Positions 21,089 through 30,681 of a stretch of 64,000 nucleotides of DNA are shown here, piece by piece. The position numbers and the translations under genes are program-made. Position 1 is the first letter of the stretch. Every line of letters starts with the position of its first letter. Location: positions 470,411-534,410 of the forward strand of contig NW_008246084.1 of the NCBI RefSeq assembly GCF_000281045.1. Direction: 5' to 3'. This stretch comes from Saprolegnia diclina VS20 (lineage: Eukaryota; Oomycota; Saprolegniomycetes; Saprolegniales; Saprolegniaceae). Under the pieces are notes generated by a model. The model searched no databases, was not told the DNA's origin, and saw only the letters and a program-made list of their open reading frames with translations.

Positions 21089-22375
21089 ATGAACGACAGC
21101 AACAAGCCGCTCAGCCTCTCGCCCCGCAACCTCGGCATGGACGACCTCCGCGACTTTTGCGGCCCGCTCGGCGTCTTCAAGACGGGCCTCACGCCGCGCT
21201 TCACGACCGGCCTCACGCCCCGGACAGGCTTCACGCCGCGCACGGGCTTTACGCCCCGCGATTACATGTCGCGCCAGCATGGCGGCTTCCCGCTCTCGCC
21301 GCGCGCGAGCATGGGCATGGGTGGCCACATGTCGTACTCACCGAAAGGCCAGGGCATGCCCAAGGCAGGCGGCCGGTACCCTGGCCCACCCCACGGCAGT
21401 GGTATGCAATCCTACTTGCAGATGGACGGCCACCAACCCTCTATGAAACCAGATCCGCACATGAACGCGGACATGATGCACCCGCTCATGTACGAGTATC
21501 TGAACCGGAACCAAGGTGGCCATGGGGGGCCGCAGCACCCGGGCCAGATGATGCACCACCACAATGGCGGCCCGCCGCAGTCGATGGGCAACGCCTCCGG
21601 TGTCTCGAACGGGTCGGGTGGCATGCACTCGCCGCGCGGCTCGGACGCAATGGAGAAGCAAGACGAGCTCGACGCGCGCCGCCGCATGAAGAACCGCGAG
21701 CGCGTCCGCAAGTGCCGCAAGCGCAAGCAAGATCGTCTGAACTTTCTCGAAGACCGCAACAACGAGCTCGAGAAGGAGAACAGCGACCTCAAGACCAAGA
21801 TCATGCGCCGGGGCGACGGTAGCCCCATCAACAAGGCAATGACGGAAGAGGCGCTCATGGAGCTCCGCGCCAAGCAGACCAACACGCTGCAGCTCATCCA
21901 GGCCATCATCAACGAAGGCATGATGTCGTTTGAGGCTTCGGCCAAGAGCGTGTGGACGCCGAACGCCACCATCATGGACGGTGTCACGGGCGAGAAGCTC
22001 ACCAACATCGACTCGATCGTCGAGAACAAGCGCATCTCGGCCAGCGTCTTCTCCAACTACAAGATCAAGAACTTCTCGGTCGAGTGGCAGGGCCACGAGA
22101 AGGCCATGGTCAAGTGGGACATTGAGGCGTCGCTGCGCCCGAACGCGCCGTCCTCGATCGTGCTCTCGTCGCCCTTCCACCAGCTCGCGCCCCACTACAA
22201 CAACGAGATGTTCCCGTTCTACATGGTCTCGCACATGACCTTCAACGGCGACAAAGTCACGGAAGAAGTGCGCTTTGTCGACGTCGCTAAGCTCCTCGCG
22301 GTCGTCGCCCCCAAGATCCGCGAGCCGGCCAAGCTCCTTGACGTCGTCAACGCCGTCGCGTCGACGTCATTATAA
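21089..22375 (+). CDS. bZIP transcription factor
   Basis: A single exon encodes 428 residues. The N-terminal 200 residues are low-complexity (Gly, Pro, Met, His) and include tandem TGLTPR/TGFTPR units (residues about 32-57), likely proline-directed kinase sites. The bZIP basic region (about 194-220) reads RRRMKNRERVRKCRKRK, with the invariant Asn and Arg eight positions apart and a Cys at the Ser/Cys position, as in AP-1 KCR. Three heptads follow (FLEDRNNELEKENSDL). The C-terminal 150 residues form an ordered domain (VWTPNATIMDGVTGEKL, FSVEWQGHEKAMVKWDIE, MFPFYMVSHMTF) that looks NTF2/SnoaL-like and may be a sensor or dimerisation module. That last assignment is inference. Confidence 0.85.
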   Translation: MNDSNKPLSLSPRNLGMDDLRDFCGPLGVFKTGLTPRFTTGLTPRTGFTPRTGFTPRDYMSRQHGGFPLSPRASMGMGGHMSYSPKGQGMPKAGGRYPGPPHGSGMQSYLQMDGHQPSMKPDPHMNADMMHPLMYEYLNRNQGGHGGPQHPGQMMHHHNGGPPQSMGNASGVSNGSGGMHSPRGSDAMEKQDELDARRRMKNRERVRKCRKRKQDRLNFLEDRNNELEKENSDLKTKIMRRGDGSPINKAMTEEALMELRAKQTNTLQLIQAIINEGMMSFEASAKSVWTPNATIMDGVTGEKLTNIDSIVENKRISASVFSNYKIKNFSVEWQGHEKAMVKWDIEASLRPNAPSSIVLSSPFHQLAPHYNNEMFPFYMVSHMTFNGDKVTEEVRFVDVAKLLAVVAPKIREPAKLLDVVNAVASTSL

Positions 22376-22498
22376 GTTGCACCAGCACCCACACACGACC
22401 ACGTATGAAGAAAGCCCACCACCGCGTATTGGTACCTTAGGATTAGAGACTTAGTCGATGTCAACAAATGGAATGATTCCTTATTGTCCACGATTGCA

Positions 22499-23238
22499 TT
22501 ACATGTTGAGCAGCTCGTCGAGCTCGTCGTCCAGAGCCGCGTGCGCTGGAGGTGGCGCCGGCTTGGGCACCACGGGCGCAGGGGGCGGTGTCGCCTTGGC
22601 CACGACGGCCGGTTTGGCTGCCGCGGGCTTGACCACTGGGGTAACGACGACGGGCGCAGTAGGGACCGCTATGACAGGCGTTGGTGTCGGTGTCGGCGGC
22701 AGTGTGGATTTCACGGGACTCTCCGGCGCTTCAAAGACTAGATCGATCTGCGAGGTCGTCAAGTAGGGAGATGGTCGCATCGCAAAGACGTACGCAGTAC
22801 TTGGGGTCAATGTCGTAGCGCGTTGCGGGCGGTAGCGTCTGGAGATGGTCGCCAATGACCTTGAAGTCCTAGACATGTGCATGAGGCCAGGCAAGCGCTG
22901 AAATACGCCCGTACCAGCGAAACGTCGTTGGGCTTCATGGCCTCGAGGTCGGCCTCCCACTCGCGCTCGGTCTTGGACTGAAAGTAGCCGATGCCGCCCG
23001 TGCTGGTCGACGCCGGCATGTGCTGGATGTCGGGATTGTAGCGCAAGTCCTGCTTCCCCGTCGGCGGCGGCTCGTCGACGTCGTCCTCGAGTTCATTCTC
23101 GTCGACGGCCTCGTCCTCCTGGAAGCGGTATGCATTGCTCTCGAGGTTGCGCAGGTGCGCGGGTACGCGCTCGCCACGGCCCGCCGGCCCTACCCCGCGA
23201 CCGCGGCCGCGCCGGTACTGCAGTTGCGATCGGCCCAT
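22499..23238 (-). CDS. Aven-like RG-rich protein
   Basis: Three exons (23238..22915, 22868..22794, 22747..22499) encode about 215 residues. An Arg-Gly-rich N-terminus (RRGRGRGVGPAGRG) is followed by an acidic segment, a block GIGYFQSKTEREWEADL, then GDHLQTLPPATRYDI, a Pro/Ala/Val-rich linker and a terminal ALDDELDELLNM. The same order, RG-rich start, F..K.EREWE, LQ-LP and ELDxLLxL, characterises Aven, a metazoan apoptosis/checkpoint regulator that also binds G-quadruplex mRNA through its RG region. Similarity is by motif order only, so this is tentative; the exon joins keep phase 0. Confidence 0.55.
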
Positions 23239-23369
23239 TTCACGCCAGCGGTGGAAACGTCGACTGAAATGGTTAAATAGGTTTTATACATGCGTTTTAT
23301 TCAACATGGCATGCTCCAAGCATCTGGGGAATTCCCTTGCAAAGAGTCAAGAAGGGGTGTTCTTGTCGA

Positions 23370-23441
23370 CTTCTTTTAGTCTAGCGGTTTAGACACTGGT
23401 TTACCACCAGGTAGATCCGGGTTCATGTCCCGGAGAGAGCA
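23370..23441 (+). ncRNA. tRNA-like sequence (Val TAC-like), probably pseudogene or SINE head
   Basis: A 72-nt stretch folds as a cloverleaf: D arm GTCT/AGAC, anticodon arm CTGG/CCAG with loop TTTACCA (anticodon TAC), 5-nt variable loop, T arm CCGGG/CCCGG. The A-box TAGTCTAGCGG fits the consensus. However, the T loop reads TTCATGT, violating the near-invariant A58. The acceptor stem (CTTCTTT/AGAGAGC) has a C:C mismatch and two wobbles. CCA follows directly. It is more likely a degenerate tRNA or tRNA-derived SINE than a working tRNA gene. Confidence 0.4.
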
Positions 23442-23465
23442 CCACTTTCTGATTCAAAGCATGCC

Positions 23466-23494
23466 AGTGTCGGATGATATTATCGTCCGACACT
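23466..23494. repeat. 29-bp near-perfect palindrome resembling a copia-type LTR terminus
   Basis: The arms AGTGTCGGA and TCCGACACT are perfect inverted repeats. The inner GAT/ATC pairs extend the stem around an ATT loop. Ty1/copia LTRs commonly open with a short palindrome of TGT...ACA form. The following 23495-23940 has short broken coding-like frames, suggesting an LTR or element remnant. No matching second LTR or target-site duplication was found. Confidence 0.4.
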
Positions 23495-24076
23495 TAGCGT
23501 GAGCAAGAAACGCAGACGAGCAGCTGCACCGATCCTCGCCTGCGATCACCCGCGACGCCGTCGACGACAACAGCTACGACAACCCCACTGCACTGTCGCG
23601 ACTAACTCAGTACAAACTAACAGACTAAAAAAACAGCTAACTCGACGCCAGGAACTAGCACCGGCGTCGATAGAACGATGCAGCGTCTGCCTCGTTCTTC
23701 CTGGAGCCTCCTCAGCAAGTTGCTGGCGTTCTTGCATTCTTCAACAAACAGGTCAACGCGTCTCTTCCGGGCAACACTCCGACTGTCATGGTAGCAACTA
23801 GAGTAGTTCCTACTAGCAGAGCGCACGTAGACTATACCGGTAGGGCATCGATCGACTAACGTAGGAGCAAGCTTGCAGTGCAAGTGACAAGGACCTTGCA
23901 CAGACAGACATGGACAAGGAAGCACTGTCGCTGGGTTTAGTTGATATGCCTAGTCGTTTAGTCGCAACGACAACTGTGCTGAATGGTTCAACGTTATGGC
24001 CGTCAGAGGCGTGTATCCGGATGCGTCCACGTGCGGCGTGTCTTTTAGTCGAAGAAAAAAACTAATTTGGGCGACC
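23495..24076. other. Intergenic region, possible retroelement remnant
   Basis: This follows the palindrome. It contains an Arg-rich short frame interrupted by stops and ends near a CTTGCAGTGCAAG hairpin (about 23870-23882). No intact element or host gene is recognisable. The last 100 bp are the VAMP7 5' UTR/promoter. Confidence 0.35.
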
Positions 24077-24876
24077 ATGCCGATTTCGTACTGCGTTGTC
24101 GCCAACAAGCACTGCGCGCTCGCCGAGTGCGAGTACCTCGCGGGCGGACCGCCACCATCGGGCACCAAGAAGGTCAAGGAGATCGCCGAGCAGCTCGCGA
24201 AGAAGCTCAACTTTGAGAAGCGCGAGCTCGAGATGGACGCGATCGACTGCGACGGCAAGACGTACAGCTACCTCGTCGACGACGAGATCGCCTACATTTG
24301 CGTCGCCGACGCGTCCGTGGGCAAGGCCGCGGTCACGGCCTTCCTCAAGCACATCAAGGTCCAATTCGAAGAGCAGTTTGGCATCCGCGGCAAGATGACC
24401 AAACTCAAGCTCGACATGCAGCGCGACTTTGCGCCGATGCTCAAGACCAACATGGAGATGATGTCGTCCAAGGGTGGCATGCAGAAGCTCGACGCGCTGC
24501 GAAAGGACCTCGACAACGTCAAAGAGTCGATGCAGGCCAACATTGGCAAGGTCCTCGAGCGCGGCGACAAGATCGAGCTCCTCGTCGACAAGTCCGAGTC
24601 GCTCAAGTAGGACGATGCTCTCTTCCCCGCTATCTTCTCATGCGATGATGCGTAGCTCGTCGGCTGACGCGTTTGCCAAGTCGAGTCGGGATCTGCGGCG
24701 CGCGCTCTGGCTGCAAAACGTCAAGATGTATGCCTGCGCCGCCCTCGTCGCCATGGTACCATCCGGATCCTGCCATCCTCGCGCTCGACTAACCGCTCTT
24801 GCAGGTGCTCTTGGTGCTCATGGTGCTCTACTTCAAGAAGAAGAATGGATCGTCCGAGACATCGACAGCGCTGTAA
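24077..24876 (+). CDS. VAMP7: VAMP7-like R-SNARE (longin domain)
   Basis: Three exons (24077..24606, 24656..24755, 24805..24876) encode about 233 residues. An N-terminal longin domain (1-125: ISYCVVANKHCALAECEY, AYICVADASVGKAAV) precedes a SNARE motif (about 140-200) with the zero-layer Arg in NIGKVLERGDKIELL and the block KSESLNSSADAFAKSS. It ends in a C-terminal anchor MYACAALVAMVLLVLMVLYF and a Lys-rich end. It is a vesicle SNARE for late endosome/lysosome or plasma-membrane fusion. Introns are 49 nt each. Reading through the first donor gives a premature stop, so splicing is required. Its stop lies 18 nt from that of the convergent transporter gene. Confidence 0.93.
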
Positions 24877-24894
24877 ATCCGTGAAACCCCGTTT

Positions 24895-26441
24895 TTATTC
24901 GACCTTGGGCTGGACGACCTGGACGCGGCTGACGCAATAGCCCGCGACGGCGAGGACGCCGCTGCAGGCTGCAAAGATCGTCGTGTCGGGCGTCGTCTCG
25001 GCGAGCGCAGTGCCAACGATGACGAGGACATTTGTCGGGAGTCGAAAGAGCGAGAGGACGGTACTGAGGCGCGCATCGCCAAAGTACTGCGCGCGCAGCG
25101 TCGCCGAGCACGGAAAGAACGCGCCGACGCAGACCTACTAGCGTTCAGACACCCCGCTCACAGAATCCTCACAACCTCAAAGAGGAGAAACGCAGCAAAG
25201 ACGGGCGGGAGCTCGGACGTGACCTACGACCGCAAAGATGAGGTCCTGCGTCCAGCGAATCGGTCGTACTGCAGGCGTGGCCAAGCAAGCACTTGAAATG
25301 AGAGCGAGCATCGTAGCGACAAGGACTGCGTGGAGCTGCATGTCCTGCGCCACTGCAAACAGCTTCCCGCCGAGGGCGATGCAGAGCATGAAGCTCGCAA
25401 AGACCAGCCCCGTGGGCAAGGTCGACGTGATCGCTTGTAGCGACGGGACCCAGAGAAAGACTAAGAACACCCATGCTTATCGTTGACAGTCATCTCGCAT
25501 CAACGTACCAAAGTTGTACATGGCACCTTCGTACAAGCTTGCAGCGAGGCCAATCCGCAGCATGTCGGCCGTGACGACGCTCGGGATCGACGCCAACGCG
25601 ACCGAACTCGATGACGTCGTCGGCGCGTCGACGTTCTCGGGCCACCGACGAATGCAAAGGCCAGCGAGAAACGTAACTACGAGCGCGACCTGGAAGGGCG
25701 CAATGTCGCCAAACATATCGGCGGCGACTTGCGCGACGAGGCCGGCGACGATGGCGACGAGGCCGCTGATCTCGGACGCGAGCGCAAAGGTCGAGCTCAG
25801 CAGCCGCTCGGGGAAGTCTACGCAAATTTGACGACAGTTTGCGTTGGGAAGGAAGCGTAGTACGGCGCTTGCGGTGCTCGGTGACCATCCAGCTCTCAAA
25901 GGCCGAGAAGAGGAGCGCGGTCGAGAGACCGCCTAGCACGCGACCGAGCGCGAGAAGACCGAAGTGCGGAACGTGCTCGAGCGCATTGATGACAAGCTGC
26001 AGGTTGCTTAAGACGCCGCTACAAATGGAGAGAGGATGATATACCTCGAGGGCCACGTAGACCAAGCACGCGCGCTTGCGGCCATAGAGGTCGACGTAGC
26101 GCCCGACAAAACTGCTTGCGACCGCGGACGAGAGGAAGCCGAGCATGAAGAGCTTCCCGACGTCCATGCCATAGCTCTACCACGCCACTTGGCACCACAT
26201 CCATGCTGATAAATCGTACTTGGTAGAGCGTGTACATGTTGGGACCCTGCAGCCAGTCGGCGAACATGACGAGGCCGTGCACACCGAGGTACTCACGCTG
26301 GAAGGCGGCAAAGCCCGGTGGCCTGGCGTCCGCCACCGATTGCTGCCGCCAAGCGCTCACCACGTGCACGCAGGCCAGTGCAGCGCCAAGGCCTATGCAT
26401 GGGTAGCTCGCCCACGTCGGCCACGACGCTGCTTCCAGCAT
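24895..26441 (-). CDS. MFSD5: MFSD5-like major facilitator (molybdate-anion transporter)
   Basis: Six exons (26441..26220, 26176..25864, 25817..25509, 25460..25270, 25223..25176, 25134..24895) encode about 440 residues with roughly 12 membrane segments. Family blocks are present: FADWLQGPNMYTLYQ, VDLYGRKRACL, GRVLGGLSTALLFSAFESW, EHRKRHFPERLLSSTFA, FVFLWVPSL, AAFLLFEVCVGAFFP. These match MFSD5/MOT2, a high-affinity molybdate importer. Splice choices were fixed by phase and by restoring these blocks. The donor of intron 5 (GTTGTG) is weak. An extra ten residues (VYHPLSICSG) after YVALE may be a retained micro-insert. It is convergent with VAMP7. Confidence 0.88.
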
Positions 26442-26777
26442 CCTCGTCGCACTGTCCAAAAAGATCGAGTCCTTCCAGCAAGAGAGGTTAAACCCTTTAA
26501 CCTGTAGCCGTGTCGCAGCCACTTCACATCGCCTTGATGCCTCTCACTGCAGAAATGGCTGCGTCGTAGGGACCAGAGCTATGACTATCAGCTGAGATCT
26601 ATACTAGTGCTCTGGCGGGCGTCAGGGTGCTGTAGCTGTCATAGTGTGTGCACTGGAGCAAGGTACGAGAATGAGTTTGACGTCACCAAAAAGCGCGCTA
26701 AACGTTTCGTATCCGGAGGTTGTCCGGATGGCCCAGGACCAATCGTGCAGCTTTGTATTCCAGCTTGGCTCGGGCCG
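26442..26777. other. Intergenic, divergent promoter region
   Basis: 336 bp between the MFSD5-like and DDX51-like start codons. In-frame codons without ATG extend upstream of both genes. No CCAAT pair or other feature stands out. Confidence 0.5.
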
Positions 26778-28495
26778 ATGGCGACGACGACTGCGACGAC
26801 GACCGCCGAGATGCACTGGTCCAAAACCGAGTATGGCCTCGACCTGGACCCGACTCTCTGCAAGAACCTCGAGGCCACGGGCATCCACTCGTTCTTCCCG
26901 ATCCAGCACATTACGATCCCCAAGATCCTCGCCACGGGCTACACCAAAGACCTCTGCATCAACGCGCCGACGGGCAGCGGCAAGACGATGGTCTACTGTC
27001 TTCCAATCGTACAGCGCTTGGTCAACCGCGTCTTTCGCCGGCTCCGCGCGGTCGTGATCGTGCCCAGTCGCGATCTCGTCGTGCAGGTCAAGAAGGTGCT
27101 CGATGGCCTCGTGCTGGGCACGCCTTTGACCGTCGGCGTGGCCATGGGCCAGTCCAACTTTACCGCCGAGCAGCGAACGCTCACCGATGCGAAGGGCAAC
27201 AGCCTCGTCGACATTCTCGTCGCGACGCCCGGGCGTCTCGTGGACCACCTCGAGCAAACACCGGGCTTTACACTGCAGCACGTGCAGTTTGTCGTCGTCG
27301 ACGAAGCCGATCGCCTTTTGAACCAGTCGTACCAGGACTGGATCACAAAGCTGTACAACAGCATCTACGTCACCGAGTCGTCGCTCGAGAGTACAATCGC
27401 AACCTCGATTCCATTTCCCATCTCTTTTCGTAGACTTGAACCGAGGCACGGCGCTGCACCCGGCGACGATTCGCCGGCCGGACGGCAAGAACCCGCACCG
27501 CATCCGCATCCCGCTCATCCGCATTCTACTCTCGGCGACGTTGACGCGCAACCCGCGCAAGCTCGCGGCCATTGGCATGCCCCACGCCGAGCTCGTCACG
27601 GTCAACGAGGAGCTCAATGTCGCGTCCGACTCGAAGGTCAACCTCTTTGCGACGCCCGCCAACCTCGAGGAAGGCATGGTCGAGTGCGAGGCCGCCGAGA
27701 AGCCGCTCGTGCTGCTCGAGCTCCTCCACAGCTTTGGCGACCAGCTCACGATCATCTTTACGTCGTCGATCAACGCCACGCATCGTCTCTGCCGCCTCCT
27801 CCAGCTGTATGCGACCAACCCCGAGAGTACGTTATGACAAGAACGATAAGATCTCATGGCGTCTAGGTGTCCGCGAGTACTCGAGTACGCTCAACCAAAA
27901 GCAGCGGTCGCAGCTCGTGCAAGCATGCCACCGTGGCACCATCAAGATCGTCGTGTGCTCGGATGCGATGGCGCGTGGTATGGACATTGCGCACGTCGAG
28001 AACGTCGTCAACTATGACGTTCCGCCCTACATCAAGACGTACATCCACCGCGTTGGTCGTACGGCGCGTGCTGGGCGCGCGGGCCGCGCCGTAACGCTGG
28101 TCAAGAAGGGCCAGACGAAGGGCCTTGCGCGCATGCTGGCCAAGGCCGAGAAGGCGCCGCTGCCCGTGTATCCCGTCGATATGGAGCACATGCAGACGCT
28201 CGTGCCCCGGTACACGGACTGCCTCGCCTCGCTCAAGGAGACGCTCGCCAAGGAGAAGGCGGGGCACCTTGGCCTCACGACCAGTGTCTCGCTCAAGCGC
28301 AAGCTGCAAGGAGACGCCAACAACGACGACGACGTCGACCAAGCCATGGCCGACGAGGACGACGATGCCGACGACGAAGCGAAGAGCGATGTCGACGCAG
28401 GGACCCAGGACGACGACGAACATGACGTGGCGCCCCGAGAGGCGCTGCGGGCGCGGCTCGTCGAGCACCTCAAGCGACAGCGGGCGACCGAATAA
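26778..28495 (+). CDS. DDX51: DEAD-box RNA helicase DDX51/Dbp6-like
   Basis: Three exons (26778..27390, 27434..27826, 27867..28495) encode about 544 residues. Motifs: INAPTGSGKT (I), VPSRDLVVQVKKV (Ia), ATPGRLVDHL, VVVDEADRLL (II), ILLSATLTRNPRKL (III), IIFTSSINATHRL (IV), VVCSDAMARGMDI (V), [13 protein letters not shown] (VI). The SATLTRNPRKLA segment and linkers fit DDX51/Dbp6, needed for 60S ribosome assembly. The C-terminal 60 residues are strongly acidic (runs of Asp). The nearby DDX18 gene is a second ribosome-biogenesis helicase, but there is no sign of co-regulation. Its stop is 18 nt from that of the next, convergent gene. Confidence 0.92.
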
Positions 28496-28513
28496 AAAAC
28501 GTATTCGCATTTG

Positions 28514-29510
28514 TTAAATAATATGCTCGGCTTGCGTGCGCTGGACGTAGGCGTCCCAGTCGCCGGTCGCAAAGATCTCGGAGCCCGGGCTCTGCGACTC
28601 GGCGCCAGTGTCGAGGACCGTGGGCGACTCGACGTGCAGTGCGAGGAGAAGCCGCCGGTGCATGGAGGCGTCGGCGCCAAACGTGGCAGTCGCAAGCACG
28701 ACGTCGTCGGGGCCTTGGGGCAGGAGGTACCGGGGACCCATGTGGGGCCGCGGTGGCGGGGGCGGCGGCTCGCTCCGGCGGCGCGTGACGGCGATGACGA
28801 CGAAGACGAGACATACGAGGCCAGCAACGACCATGGACGAGATGAACATAGCGCTCTGTGTCCAGCTATTGGAATCTACACGGAGGCAGGCGGTCAGCGG
28901 CGGGCGAGCGTAGCAACAGAAGATACGTACTCGCTTGGTTGGAGATGGACGCCGATGGCGTGGGCGTGGAGGGACCAATGGTTGGTAGCGCTTCCGACGA
29001 TGATGCCGGCGGCGGCGGCGAGAAAGGGCGTGTCGTCGCACTCGGCGAGAGCACCGTCGTCGATGGGATCGGCGTCGTCGTAGGCATCACCGTCGTCGTG
29101 GGCGCCGGTGTTTTCGTTGGCACGGGCGTGGACGTTGGCGTGGGTACCGGTGGTGTTGTTGTCGGCGCTGGTGGCGGCGATGGAAGAACAGTCGGGCGTC
29201 GCGTTGACGGTCGTGGCGTTGTTGGACGGACTGTCGTCGGGCGGGGTGTCGGGGGCGGTGTCGACGTGTTGGGTGCGAACGTCGGAGTTGGTGTCGTGGC
29301 ATTCGGTGGTGCGGTGATGACGGGCGTCGGAGCGATCGTCGATGCGTTCGGGGCGAGCGTTGTGGCATTGGGCGGGAAGAGGATCGTGACATCGATCGGC
29401 GGCCATAGCGTCGTGACGTTGGCAGGCGGGAGCGAGATCGCGACGCCGAGCATGGGAGGTCGTCGTGCCATTGCGACAGCGACGTGCGCGAGCAGGAGGA
29501 CGCGCCGCAT
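28514..29510 (-). CDS. Mucin-like type I membrane protein 1
   Basis: Two exons (29510..28931, 28875..28518 plus stop at 28514) encode about 313 residues. A signal peptide (MRRVLLLAHVAVAMA) precedes an ectodomain (20-195) that is almost pure Thr/Pro/Ala/Ser, with several NxT sites (NVTT, NATT, NAST). A phase-1 intron (55 nt) comes just before the membrane helix (MFISSMVVAGLVCLVFVVIAV), and then a tail of about 95 residues ending TGDWDAYVQRTQAEHII. O-glycosylated wall/surface anchoring or sensing, as in fungal WSC/MID-type stress sensors, is a plausible role inferred from architecture only. First of four related genes on this strand; its tail is the most diverged. Confidence 0.75.
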
Positions 29511-30681
29511 GGACCGCAAGAAGGTGAGTGGCACGTCACCAGCTTGTGCGACGGAACGCCGCTGGCATTGCACAGGCTCTGGCTTGCACCGCCTGTCTGC
29601 ACGAGCTTGGCCCGAAAAGAACGGTGCGTCTCGCACCAGCTGTTTCAGGACCGTGGTCGCCTCACGTCCGCACGGTTGTCATTCTCATTTGTGTGCGATG
29701 ACGCGGCCAACGATACGTGGGAGGCGTACCGTAGAGGCACCTCCAGAGGCTTCTGCTGTAATATAAGCGACCGACTGGACGATGCTTGGCGGGCTGGTTC
29801 CGTGTCGTTCGATGTGTTGCCGTCAACGTGGCCTTTGCCTGCATCTCGGCGTTCGCGGAAGATGCGGTCATCTGGCTCGAGAGTGCACTAGAGTAGGTCC
29901 GGGCCAGTCGCGCGCCACTTGGGATGACCTCGCCGCCACCGTGGCGTCAGTCGTGGCAGAAATACGCTGTAGGTCGCCGAGTACAGTACGCGGTACGGTG
30001 CAACGTCGCGCTCTTCGTTGTGGGCTATCGACACCTTGCAGGACGTCATGGACGCTGCATTTTAGTTAGTTTGTATTCGTAGTCGTAGTCATATTTGTAG
30101 GTTGGTAACGAGAGGCGCCCAGCGCCTCGAGGCTGTGAGAACCTTCTTGCAAGTGTACCTCGGGCACCCAATTGTAATTGCACGTATGGCTACAGGGTGC
30201 GAGTAGCCGGCACGCAATGCCAGCGCGAGCTCGAGACATCGAGACTAGACGTCTCGAGCGCCTAATCGACTCTAGTAGGCAGCAATATACTGAAGGAGGC
30301 GACCGACTAGCCATCAAGGACATGTACTCGCACTGGTATTGCTTGGCAAGGGTGAGCGTACGAGAGCATCGTACCACGAACAAGTCGCTCGAATCGAAAG
30401 GTGCGCTGCATGGCGCAACGTGGCGACAGGCAACAGCGGCCTTCCGCAACGTGGCCACCCTTTACATTGCCCACCAAGGCGGTCGCTACGGAGCGAGCGC
30501 TACGTACCTGGATGCTGCAAAGGTCATACCCCCATTTGGCGGTACGAACCGTAGTTTGGCTGGAAGCAGCTCGACCACTTGAACGACAACAGTATTCGAA
30601 GCGCAGTAGCAACACGTAGACTTTAAAAGAACAACAAACTTAGTAGTAGTACGTAGATGGGTTCTTAAATAGACACAACTT
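29511..30681. other. Intergenic region
   Basis: About 1.2 kb upstream of mucin-like gene 1 and downstream of gene 2. Short frames are present but none with genuine codon bias. Nothing recognisable. Confidence 0.5.

Noticed and set aside
23466-23494. Rolling-circle (CRESS/geminivirus-type) replication origin hairpin
   Set aside because: The loop lacks the conserved nonanucleotide and no Rep-like gene is nearby; LTR-type palindrome fits better.
25980-26045. Extra intron in the MFSD5-like gene around YVALE
   Set aside because: GTATAT...TAG/AAG borders exist, but no donor-acceptor choice keeps the downstream family frame; left as coding.
30066-30615. Overlapping frames of 70-130 codons
   Set aside because: No ATG context, no codon bias, no motif; composition typical of intergenic DNA here.
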